15,376 nt of DNA, taken from the NCBI GenBank assembly GCA_964591295.1, contig CAZQAG010000054.1, positions 1-15,376 on the forward strand, in the 5' to 3' direction. How positions within the stretch are numbered: position 1 is the stretch's first letter; each line of letters starts with the position of its first letter. Position numbers and translations under genes: made by a program. This DNA comes from VAXT01 sp964591295. Lineage in GTDB: Bacteria; Actinomycetota; Thermoleophilia; Gaiellales; Gaiellaceae. The notes beneath the pieces were generated by a model. The model worked only from the letters and a program-made list of their open reading frames with translations, was not told where the DNA came from and made no database searches. Shown here piece after piece: positions 5,993-12,783 of this stretch.

Positions 5993-7063
5993 ATGGCCGC
6001 GCGAAGTGTCGAGAGGCACTATATTCGGATGCCGCGCGAACGTCATAGGGCGGTTAGGCGACGTCAGCGTCGACGTCGCGACGCGATGACGACGCTCGAT
6101 CTTCGCCGAGCCACTCCGTTTGTCCGGCAGATTTTCCTCGTCAACGCAGTGATCCTCATCGTCGCGACGATGGCGCTAGCCCTGTCCCCGGCGACTGTGA
6201 GCTTCCCCATCGCTCTGGCGGAGGGCGCCGTTCTCGGGCTTGGGCTTCTGGCAATTCTGGCGGTCAACCTCTTGCTCCTTCGGCGATTGTTCGCGCCGCT
6301 CGAGCGGCTGACGCGGCTGATGCGCGACGTCGACCTTCTGTTCCCTGGCCAGCGGCTCGAGGTGACGGGACCGCAGGAGGTCCGCGAGCTCGGAGGCGTC
6401 TTCAACGAGATGCTCGGCCGGCTCGAGCGGGAGCGCCATGAAAGCGGCTGGGACGCGCTCAAGAGGCAAGAGGAAGAACGCAAGCGGGTCGCACAGGAGC
6501 TCCACGACGAAGTCGGCCAGGCGCTAACGGCTGTGATGCTCCAAATCGGGAGACTCGTAAAGCGCTCGCCCGAAGAGTTGAGCGAAGCATTGCGTGAAGC
6601 GCTCGAGACGACGCGCACGAGCCTCGACGACGTCCGACGTATCGCCAAGCAGCTGCGACCCGAAGCCCTCGACGACCTCGGCTTGGTCCCGGCTCTGAGT
6701 GCGCTGGTGACGACCTTCGCGGATCGGACGGGCCTACGGATCCACGATCAACTCGAGGACGTCCCAGCTCTAGGGAGCGATGCCGAGCTCGTCATCTTCC
6801 GCGTCGCCCAGGAGAGCCTGACCAACGTGGCCCGTCATGCTCAGACGGCGCGTGTCGACCTGACGCTCGACCGGAACGGACGCGAGATCGTGCTCTGTGT
6901 TCGTGACTATGGCCGAGGAATGCAGGGCGCGGCCGCCGGCAGTGGCATTCGCGGCATGCGGGAGCGCGCACTCTTAATCGACGCCGACCTTTCGATCGGT
7001 CCCTGGAACGGCGGCGGTACGGAGGTCAGACTCGCGGTGCCCGACCGGAAGGCAGCGACCTGA
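5993..7063 (+). CDS. NarL-family sensor histidine kinase
   Basis: A 356-aa membrane histidine kinase. A very basic N-terminus (RAVRRRQRRRRD) precedes two membrane helices (about 45-67 and 74-98) joined by only a few residues, so there is almost no extracytoplasmic sensor. Then come a HAMP-like linker (about 99-150), a HisKA_3 dimerisation domain with phospho-acceptor His171 in AQELHDEVGQ, and an HATPase_c domain with N-box QESLTNVARHA (Asn278), G1 box DYGRGM (Asp305) and G2 box GIRGMRERA. There is no PAS or GAF domain. ATG 5993 is chosen because GGGGTGAG ends seven bases upstream; ATG 6086 would remove the basic tail but has no ribosome site. It is co-transcribed with the CBS protein and response regulator, and its partner is the regulator that overlaps its stop codon. 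Confidence 0.9.
   Translation: MAARSVERHYIRMPRERHRAVRRRQRRRRDAMTTLDLRRATPFVRQIFLVNAVILIVATMALALSPATVSFPIALAEGAVLGLGLLAILAVNLLLLRRLFAPLERLTRLMRDVDLLFPGQRLEVTGPQEVRELGGVFNEMLGRLERERHESGWDALKRQEEERKRVAQELHDEVGQALTAVMLQIGRLVKRSPEELSEALREALETTRTSLDDVRRIAKQLRPEALDDLGLVPALSALVTTFADRTGLRIHDQLEDVPALGSDAELVIFRVAQESLTNVARHAQTARVDLTLDRNGREIVLCVRDYGRGMQGAAAGSGIRGMRERALLIDADLSIGPWNGGGTEVRLAVPDRKAAT
7047..7052 (+). promoter_or_regulatory. Ribosome binding site for a CTG-started response regulator
   Basis: GGAAGG lies seven bases before CTG 7060, inside the end of the kinase gene. It supports CTG as the start codon, because no ATG, GTG or TTG is in frame between here and the first strand of the receiver domain. 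Confidence 0.5.
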
Positions 7064-7710
7064 TCAGGCGCACGCGCATCCTTCTCGCCGACGACCACCC
7101 GATCGTGCGCCGGGGCCTGCGCTTCGTTCTCGATGCGGAGCCGGATCTCGAGGTCGTCGCAGAAGCAGGCGACGGCGCGGAAGCAGTCGCGACGGCGCTC
7201 AAGGACGAAATCGACCTGGCTGTCCTTGATGTGAGCATGCCTCGGATGACCGGCATACAGGCGGCTGCGGAACTGAACCGGCGCAAGCCCGAGCTTCGCT
7301 TGCTGATGCTTTCGATGCACGACAACGAGCAGTACTTCTTCGAGGCGCTGAAGGCGGGTGCTTCTGGGTACGTGCTGAAGTCCGCCGCCGACCGCGATCT
7401 CGTAGAGGCATGCCGGGCCACAATGCGCGGGGAGCCGTTCCTTTACCCGGCTGCCGTCACCGCTCTCATCCGCGACCATGTTGCGAAGCTGACCGAGGGA
7501 GAAGAGCCACACGAGATCCTGACTCCGCGCGAGTTGGAGGTCCTCAAGCTGATCGCAGAGGCGCACACGTCGAAGGACATCGCCGAGCTGCTCGTGATCA
7601 GCGTGAAGACCGTCGAGCGGCACCGCGCGAACATCCTCGAGAAGCTTGGTATGCGCGACCGCGTGGAGCTCACGCGCTACGCAATCCGTCGCGGGCTCGT
7701 CGAGGCCTGA
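7060..7710 (+). CDS. NarL/DosR-family response regulator, apparent CTG start
   Basis: A 216-aa two-component DNA-binding regulator. The receiver domain begins RTRILLADDHPIVRRG, with acidic Asp11/Asp12, phospho-acceptor Asp57 (LAVLDVSMPRMTG) and Lys107 (YVLKSA). The LuxR/GerE helix-turn-helix fills about 154-214 (LTPRELEVLKLIAEAHTSKD, then KTVERHRANILEKLG). The first conventional start, GTG 7105, would delete strand 1 and the acidic pocket, so the true start must be upstream. CTG 7060 overlaps the kinase TGA (CTGA) and has GGAAGG seven bases before it. An ATG may have been lost, or the start is genuinely non-canonical. It is last in the four-gene operon. Palindromes upstream of neighbouring genes match the geometry of binding sites for this regulator family. 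Confidence 0.9.
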   Translation: MIRRTRILLADDHPIVRRGLRFVLDAEPDLEVVAEAGDGAEAVATALKDEIDLAVLDVSMPRMTGIQAAAELNRRKPELRLLMLSMHDNEQYFFEALKAGASGYVLKSAADRDLVEACRATMRGEPFLYPAAVTALIRDHVAKLTEGEEPHEILTPRELEVLKLIAEAHTSKDIAELLVISVKTVERHRANILEKLGMRDRVELTRYAIRRGLVEA

Positions 7711-8003
7711 GGCGCCCACGCACCGCGACGAACCTTTCCCGCGGAACACGTGAGTGCTGTCCCGTGATACCAACCGTGCTACCGAACCGAGCGAACTTCA
7801 CAGGAGGCGACCAGAGCTGTTGTCGTTGAACCACACGGAACTCGCTGCTCGTGACGTCCCCCCGCCGTTATCGCACCCAGGAGGTCGTCGGTTCGAGTCC
7901 GACTAGCTCCATACCGCTCAGGCTTGTTGTGGTGCTGGCTGCCCAGAGGAGCTGTGCGCCGAGCGGCAGCGGGGCCTACACCGACGGCGCGCTTTAGACT
8001 GCG
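7711..8003. other. Intergenic region containing the right-hand attachment site
   Basis: No gene is seen between the response regulator and the TPR gene. The left part (7774-7865) is the diverged partner of 314-405. The perfect tRNA-Ala repeat occupies 7866-7911, and 92 bp of unremarkable sequence lead to the TPR start. I see no T-tailed hairpin after the regulator stop. A minus-strand ORF across here that reads YGASRTRTDDLL is only the antisense of the tRNA fragment. Confidence 0.5.
7866..7911 (+). repeat. Attachment-site repeat: 3' half of tRNA-Ala(CGC), copy 2
   Basis: This is identical over all 46 bases to 406-451 and in the same orientation, 7460 bp apart. It contains the same anticodon loop, T-arm, acceptor strand and discriminator A, without the 5' half. 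Sequence after the tRNA end differs (TACCGC here, CCTCAT at copy 1). The pair brackets the ligase, stress protein, antiporter, transporter, CBS and two-component genes, which marks that block as a candidate integrated element. Confidence 0.85.
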
Positions 8004-9026
8004 ATGAAAGTGACGGTCGACGCGAGGAAGCTCGAGCGTCTGGAGCGGCTCGTCCCTGCGTCTGGCGCGCCGCTTCCGGATGCGGTCTATCGCGAGCTCG
8101 ACCAGGCCCACGACGACGATCTTGCGGCGCTCGACGAGCTCGCCGCGAACGGCAAGCAGGAGCAGGCGCTCCAGCTGGCGACGCTGCTCTGGCGCTTCTG
8201 GATGGACAGCGGGCGTCTCGAACAGGGTCGCAGGCGTCTCGAGGGCCTGCTCGAGGCCGCTGTCGACGCGCCGAGCGGGGTACGCGCCCACGCGCTCTAC
8301 GGCGCCGGCACGATCGCGTTTCGCCAGGGCGACAACGAGGTGGCGCGATCAATGCACGAGCAGAGTCTCGCCTGCGCACGCGAGGCCGGCGAAGCCGTCG
8401 CCGAGGCAACGGCCCACGGTGGGCTCGCGCGCTGCGGACTGCGTGACGGCGACCTCGACGCCGCGCGCGAGCACGCTCGCGCTGCCGAGCGCATCTACCG
8501 CGACCTCGGCGACGAGGCGGCGCTCGACGGTCCGCTGCACCTCCTCGCCTACGCGGATTACGTCGCCGGCGACGACGATCGTGCACGGACCGGCTTCGAG
8601 CAGACACTCGCCCTGAACCGGCGGCTCGGCAACGGACGCAACATCGCGCGCGAGCTGACGAACCTCGGCAGCGTCGAAACCCGCGCAGGCAACCTCGATC
8701 GGGCGCAGGCACTCTGCGAGGAGGCGATGCAGCTCGCGGCGGAGACCGGCAGCGCCTATCTGATCCCATACTGCGTTGTCAATCTCGGTGGAGTCACCTG
8801 CGCCCGCGGCGACTACGACCGCGCAGCGCGCCTGCTCGCCGCCGGCAAAGCGATGTTCGACACGGCGGGCGCCGCGATCGATCCGGGCACGGCCATCGAG
8901 TACGAGCGGCATGTCGAGCGCACCCGTGCAGCGCTGGGACCGGAGCGATACGAGAAAGCGGCCGAAGCGGGCCGCAGCCTGAGCGGCGACGACGCAATCC
9001 GCTACGCCGCCGGCACCCCGGCGTAG
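8004..9026 (+). CDS. TPR protein resembling the C-terminal part of LuxR/AfsR-type regulators
   Basis: A 340-aa soluble, mostly helical protein with about five tetratricopeptide repeats (roughly 94-127, 133-166, 173-206, 213-246, 253-286), each with the alternating small/aromatic TPR pattern (for example ALYGAGTIAFRQGDNEVARS). The segment before them (LLWRFWMDSGRLEQGRRRLE, 61-80) and the tail (RTRAALGPERYEKAAEAGRS) are typical of the region after the NTPase in large LuxR- or AfsR-family regulators. Here there is no P-loop, no NB-ARC domain and no DNA-binding domain. It may therefore be a stand-alone scaffold or a decapitated regulator. ATG 8004 has no strong ribosome site; it is the first start in an otherwise coherent frame. 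The gene begins 92 bp after the second tRNA repeat, so it belongs to a different segment from the two-component operon. Confidence 0.8.
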   Translation: MKVTVDARKLERLERLVPASGAPLPDAVYRELDQAHDDDLAALDELAANGKQEQALQLATLLWRFWMDSGRLEQGRRRLEGLLEAAVDAPSGVRAHALYGAGTIAFRQGDNEVARSMHEQSLACAREAGEAVAEATAHGGLARCGLRDGDLDAAREHARAAERIYRDLGDEAALDGPLHLLAYADYVAGDDDRARTGFEQTLALNRRLGNGRNIARELTNLGSVETRAGNLDRAQALCEEAMQLAAETGSAYLIPYCVVNLGGVTCARGDYDRAARLLAAGKAMFDTAGAAIDPGTAIEYERHVERTRAALGPERYEKAAEAGRSLSGDDAIRYAAGTPA

Positions 9027-9469
9027 CAGCACACCTCCCGCGATAGCCACGCCTCCCCATCCACGCCCCACGGCGCCCCGTTGATCCGGGAAGACCACCG
9101 ACGCGAGCCCGAACATGTTCATCGCCGTGGCCGAATGGGAAGTCAGGAGGGCGACGGCCACGCGTGAGCCGAGCTCGAGGGTCTCATTTGGCCCCACCAC
9201 GACGGCCCTTGCTCTTCTGGGGCGAAGCGCCTGACTGGGTGGCGCGGCTCCCTCGACAACGCTTGGGAACCCAAAATGTTGCGGGAGCGAGGCCGCCTTC
9301 GTGGAGACGAGGTGAATCGGCGGCGGCGGATTGGCCCGCAGCCGGATCGCCGTAGCGACCTTCAGGTCCTCTTAGGCTCCGCCTGAAGTCGCGCAGCACC
9401 CCGACGAACCCTGGCGCAATGAGACTGTGATCGTGCTCCTCGGCGCCTTCCGGCTCACGCATCGGCGGC
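9027..9469. other. Intergenic stretch without a supportable gene
   Basis: About 440 bp lie between the TPR gene and the lipoprotein stop. A minus-strand frame below 9200 is hydrophobic (MVGPNETLELGSRVAVALLT, then more apolar residues) and could be a degraded membrane-protein fragment, but it runs into the TPR gene as its antisense and has no clear ribosome site. Other short ORFs are proline/arginine-rich and unlike proteins. No tRNA, hairpin terminator or repeat is evident. Confidence 0.35.
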
Positions 9470-9922
9470 CTAATGCATCTGCGCGCAGATCCGTTGCTCG
9501 ACCGTCTCGTCTCCCGGCACGCACTCGCCGAAGATCTTGTCGTTGCCGAGCGGGCGCGGCAGTTCGACGCGGTATCGGCTCGCGTAGAGCGGCAGTCTGC
9601 ACCCGTACCCAGGCTTCGGGTCGAGCACGCGATCGAGCGCCGTGACGCGTAATCCGCCCTTGACCTCCCTGAACTTCGCGTGGTGGAACGTGTGGCAGCC
9701 GCTCTCAGCGCTCCGAATCCAAATGACGGTGCCGTCCCGGGAGACGCGCTCCAAGGCCCAGGTCGCGGGGCGGAGTTCTGCCCGGTAGCCCTCAGGAGCC
9801 CGTAGAGGAGGCGCTTCTTCCGCCTTCTCTCGGGTTTGCAATCCTGATAGCTGCTTCAGACCGCAAGCGGGGAGGAGGGCGAGCACACACGCGGTGACCA
9901 GAAACAGGGCGGTTCGTCTCAT
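9470..9922 (-). CDS. Small secreted lipoprotein, unknown function
   Basis: A 150-aa protein with a classical lipoprotein signal peptide: MRRT, a hydrophobic stretch, and lipobox LLPAC with the lipidated Cys20. The mature part begins with a charged linker (21-46) followed by a compact beta-rich domain. It carries four further cysteines (76, 108, 134, 146), probably forming two disulfides outside the membrane (inference). The pattern SGCHTFHHAKF then GYGCRLPLYASRYRVELPRP suggests a conserved small extracellular domain, but I do not recognise the family. ATG 9922 lies directly next to GAGAGG, which is closer than ideal, so initiation could be weak. It is a single gene, with the degraded tRNA end about 145 bp upstream on the other strand. 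Confidence 0.75.
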   Translation of the reverse strand: MRRTALFLVTACVLALLPACGLKQLSGLQTREKAEEAPPLRAPEGYRAELRPATWALERVSRDGTVIWIRSAESGCHTFHHAKFREVKGGLRVTALDRVLDPKPGYGCRLPLYASRYRVELPRPLGNDKIFGECVPGDETVEQRICAQMH

Positions 9923-10064
9923 CCTCTCTTGGACGATACGTCGCAGGTGGAAGTTCCGTCACACGGCGCGCCGCTGCCCCCGCTGCCGTCGCATCGCTCA
10001 CGACTTGGGGCCATACGAGGCGCAGATGCGTCGTACGGTGCCAACCCGCTTGTAACAATCATCG
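9923..10064. other. Intergenic region upstream of the lipoprotein gene
   Basis: This region must hold the promoter of the minus-strand lipoprotein gene, but no clear -35/-10 pair stands out. Near 10010 there is GGGGCCATA, reminiscent of a tRNA 5' end. Near 10050 there is CTTGTAA, resembling a tRNA-Thr(TGT) anticodon loop. The intervening bases do not form paired D or anticodon stems, so I treat them as remnants at best. Confidence 0.3.
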
Positions 10065-10093
10065 CCGGTTCGAATAGTGTCCGATTAGCTCCA
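10065..10093 (+). repeat. Degraded tRNA 3' end, third remnant
   Basis: GGTTCGA (10067-10073) and GTCCGATTAGCTCCA (10079-10093) match the T-arm and acceptor end of the 46-bp repeats except for one substitution (T for C) and a 5-base insertion (ATAGT) in the T-loop. The fold is therefore broken. It ends at the same tRNA position as the two perfect copies and is followed at once by a hairpin terminator, unlike the other two. Confidence 0.55.
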
Positions 10094-10096
10094 TGA

Positions 10097-10124
10097 AGAG
10101 GCCTGCTAGCGCCGGCCTTTCTCG
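10097..10124 (+). terminator. Hairpin terminator behind the degraded tRNA end
   Basis: Stem AGAGGCC/GGCCTTT (one G-T pair) with a 10-base loop, starting four bases after the tRNA end and followed by TTTCTCGT. This is the usual layout of an actinobacterial tRNA terminator on the plus strand. It could also help end the minus-strand propeller transcript (stop at 10172), although that strand has no T-run. Confidence 0.5.
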
Positions 10125-10171
10125 TCTGGAGTTCGAGCCCAGTGGTCGCTGAGCGTTTTCCCCCCAGTAGT

Positions 10172-12127
10172 TTATGGAGCGTCCCCTGGGGCGGTTTCCG
10201 GGGCATCCTGGTACGGCGACCCCTCGAAGGGCAACCAGCCGCGCTCGGCGAACGAGCCCAGGGCGGTCGCCTTGACGCCGGCGTCGCCGACGGTGTAGAG
10301 GATGTCGCCGACGACCAACGAGCGCCGGACCGTCGAGCCGTACTGACCGGTCGGGTTATCGACGCGGGCCAACTCGGCCAGGCCGTCGCGCTCGGCGCGG
10401 AAGGCGACCGCGCCGCCGAAGTAGCCGCCCCGCTCTCCGTACTGTTCGAGCGGCAGTACGACCAGCCGCTCCCGCGGCCAGTAGAGGAAGGCGTGGTGGT
10501 CCCACTCGGCCTCGGAGTAGCTGGGGCCGAGGGCGAGCCGGTGGAGACGCCGCGGAGAGCCGGGGTCGGAGACGTCGAAGATGGATAGCTGCGTGCCCTT
10601 GGTCACCCCCTCGATGCTGGCATCCTGGCCGACGCCGAGCAGCAGGTCGTCGCCGAGCGGGTGCAGGTAGGCCGAGTAGCCGCGGATCTTCAGCTCGCCG
10701 CGCACGCGCGGGCGCTTGGGCTCGGACAGGTCGAGGACGTAGAGCGGGTCGACCTGACGGAAGGTGACCACGTAGCCCAGCTCGCCGATGAAGCGGACGG
10801 CGTAAATGCGCTCGCCCTTGCCCAGGCCGCCGACGCGCCCGATCTCGACCAGCTCGTCGCCGTCCTCGCGCAGCGTGGTCACCGCGCTCTGGCTGGGGAC
10901 ATTGGCCTCTGAGCTCCACCAGCTCGGCTCCTCGGTGCTGGCGACGCGGAGGACGCCGTCGTGCTCGGACATGGCCCACTGCGACAACAGGTAGCCGTCG
11001 ACCTTGCCGGAGCCGCGGTAGACGGTCTCCTCGGGGTCGTCGATGGCGAACTTGTGGATGGCGGTTGTCGCCTTGGGCGGCGCGTCCTGCCTCCCGGGTC
11101 CCTCCAGGGCCAGCGGTTGGACGGCCCAGGGCTGAGTGGCGACGTAGAGGTTGTCCGTGGAGGCGTAGACGGTCGAGCCGCTGGCCACGACCGAGTCGGT
11201 GTCGACCGGCTCGAGGCCGCGCGTAAAGTCGATCGTCAGCACGCTCAACAGCTCGAGCCCGGAGTAGGTCGGCGGGCGGCGAATGTCGGCGCAGTCGACC
11301 AGCGCCCGCTCGGACAGCTTCTTGCCTCGCGCGTCCTTGACGGTCAGGCGCGGCAGCCAGTCTCTAGCCAGCGACTCCTCGATCGCCCGGCGGTTGAGCG
11401 CCAGCGCCGCCTTCTCGTCGATCCGCCCTTGCGGGCCTTCGGGCATGGTGAAGCGCAGCCGCTGTGGCATCTGCGCGGTGGTCACCACCCTGGCCGTCGA
11501 GCCGGTCAGGCGGGCGCTGACGTAGCCGCCGTCGAAGGACAGGGTACGGACGACGCGCAGCGCGCTCGGGTCGGAGACGTCGACCTCGGTCAGGGCCGTC
11601 TTGCCGCTGTAGGGGAACCAGCCGCGGCTGCTGATGCTGTAGACGTCCTGGTCGTTGGCGAGGACGAGCAGGCGGTCGCCGCTGAGCAAGATCTCCTGGC
11701 TCCAGCCCGTCAGGCGGAGGAGGTCGAGCTGCTTGGGCTTGCCGAAGCGCACGTCGACGGAGAAGAGCTGCCGGCCGCGGACGACGAAAAGGTGGTCGCC
11801 GTCGGTCTTGACCAGGTCGGGCTCGTCGACGCCCTCCTCCTGGACGTTGGTCGTCGAGAAGTCCGTCCCCGGCGTGTTGGCCCTCACGGCGCCGCTGAAC
11901 GCGGCGTCTCCCATGACCAAGCGCTTGCCGCCCCATCCGAGCCCCCAAGGCTGGACCTGGGCGAGCGCGCGCGGCTTGACGTAGGCGAGGAACTTGGCAC
12001 AGTCGCCGAACGGGTAGAGGCGAACTCCGGCCGTGGCCGGTTGGGTCGGGCCGCCGATGCCGCCGACGAGGACGGCGACCGCGGCCAGGGCCATGACCGC
12101 GAGTATCAGGGCGAGCCGCTTCATCAT
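10172..12127 (-). CDS. Secreted beta-propeller domain protein (PF09826-like)
   Basis: A 651-aa exported protein. The N-terminus is a signal sequence (MMKRLALILAVMALAAVAVL, followed by GGIGG and an Ala-Thr-Ala-Gly cleavage region near 34). The segment FSTTNVQEEGVDEPDLVKTD (90-109) followed by GDHLFVVRG is the signature start of the secreted beta-propeller family. Beyond it, repeated blades with hydrophobic strands and Asp-rich turns run to the end (for example LLSGDRLLVLANDQDVYSIS and YLHPLGDDLLLGVGQDASIE). Cys43 and Cys279 could form a disulfide. Members are extracytoplasmic and of unknown biochemical role. It is a single gene with its own 136-bp upstream region; a second in-frame ATG follows immediately. 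It lies to the right of the last tRNA remnant, so it is probably backbone. Confidence 0.88.
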   Translation of the reverse strand: MMKRLALILAVMALAAVAVLVGGIGGPTQPATAGVRLYPFGDCAKFLAYVKPRALAQVQPWGLGWGGKRLVMGDAAFSGAVRANTPGTDFSTTNVQEEGVDEPDLVKTDGDHLFVVRGRQLFSVDVRFGKPKQLDLLRLTGWSQEILLSGDRLLVLANDQDVYSISSRGWFPYSGKTALTEVDVSDPSALRVVRTLSFDGGYVSARLTGSTARVVTTAQMPQRLRFTMPEGPQGRIDEKAALALNRRAIEESLARDWLPRLTVKDARGKKLSERALVDCADIRRPPTYSGLELLSVLTIDFTRGLEPVDTDSVVASGSTVYASTDNLYVATQPWAVQPLALEGPGRQDAPPKATTAIHKFAIDDPEETVYRGSGKVDGYLLSQWAMSEHDGVLRVASTEEPSWWSSEANVPSQSAVTTLREDGDELVEIGRVGGLGKGERIYAVRFIGELGYVVTFRQVDPLYVLDLSEPKRPRVRGELKIRGYSAYLHPLGDDLLLGVGQDASIEGVTKGTQLSIFDVSDPGSPRRLHRLALGPSYSEAEWDHHAFLYWPRERLVVLPLEQYGERGGYFGGAVAFRAERDGLAELARVDNPTGQYGSTVRRSLVVGDILYTVGDAGVKATALGSFAERGWLPFEGSPYQDAPETAPGDAP

Positions 12128-12263
12128 CTAGGTTACGCCGTCGCTCGCGTTCCCGTCACATGGAAGGAGTACCAATCTGTGAAGGAAGCGTCGTGCCGAA
12201 GCGCGTGTTTGCAGGAGAAATACGGCTTTCGGCCACGTGCGCGCCAGGTTCGCCGTGTGAGGA

Positions 12264-12752
12264 TCAGTCGGCGCCGGCGCCGGGCTTGAAGACCATGAGG
12301 ACGATGATCGCGAGCACGATCGCGGCCGCGGCGTAGTTGAGCGCCAGCGCGACGCGGTCGTCGAGCAGCTCCCGCAGCTCCGCGCTCTCGGGCTGTTCCT
12401 CGCGCGCAAGCCGGGCGGCCAGCCTTCGCGCCCGCTTGGGCCGCTGCCCGCCGATCGCGCCGATCAAGGCCACGAGCACGAAGAGCCCAAGCGCCGCGAC
12501 GACCCAGCCGGCGCCGTACCCGATGTGGTCGAGGTGGACGAGCCAGAGCCCGAACGGCAGCACGAGCAGCGCTCCGCCCGCGACGAGCAGCACACCGATG
12601 CGCGTCAGCCCGAGCAGAAGCGCGATCTCGGCCGGCCGCCGGCGCCGGCGGGCGACCTCGAACGCGACTCCGGCGACGATGACGCCGCCGACGAACAGGA
12701 ACGCCCCCAGCAGATGGAAGAAGAGTGCCCAGCTGTCGGTCGAGGCGAGCAC
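12264..12752 (-). CDS. DUF2269-like integral membrane protein
   Basis: A 162-aa protein with four hydrophobic segments (about 7-31, 43-66, 79-101, 135-156). The N-terminal pattern SWALFFHLLGAFLFVGGVIV with a histidine in the first helix, and LVHLDHIGYGAGWV (70-83), fit the DUF2269 family of small membrane proteins, whose role is unknown. The histidines in helix 1 and after helix 2 could bind a cofactor (inference). A basic loop (RPKRARRLAARLAREEQ) precedes the last helix. GTG 12752 is used; no strong ribosome site is visible. It lies 31 bp behind the oxidase-like gene and is very likely translated from the same mRNA. Confidence 0.8.
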   Translation of the reverse strand: MLASTDSWALFFHLLGAFLFVGGVIVAGVAFEVARRRRRPAEIALLLGLTRIGVLLVAGGALLVLPFGLWLVHLDHIGYGAGWVVAALGLFVLVALIGAIGGQRPKRARRLAARLAREEQPESAELRELLDDRVALALNYAAAAIVLAIIVLMVFKPGAGAD

Positions 12753-12783
12753 GGGGCCAGTATCGCGCGCGGAGCCGCCGGCG

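Noticed and set aside
5977..5994. Fourth copy of the ATGGGG-N6 motif before the kinase
   Set aside because: It lies within the CBS stop and kinase ribosome site/start codon, where these bases have other reasons to occur; kept only as a possible match in the regulon finding.
7779..8291. Minus-strand ORF reading YGASRTRTDDLLGAI
   Set aside because: This is the well-known false protein made by translating the antisense of a tRNA 3' end; here it simply confirms the tRNA fragment.
9027..9200. Hydrophobic minus-strand fragment as a membrane-protein pseudogene
   Set aside because: Too short, merges into antisense of the TPR gene, and no family is recognisable.
10126..10142. Another T-arm-like hairpin (GAGTTCGAGCCCAG)
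   Set aside because: The stem is only four pairs, the closing pair is mismatched, and no acceptor strand follows.
10961..12289. Long plus-strand open frame of 442 codons
   Set aside because: It is the antisense of the propeller gene, whose signal peptide, family signature and blades are clear; the plus frame has a composition typical of GC-rich shadows.
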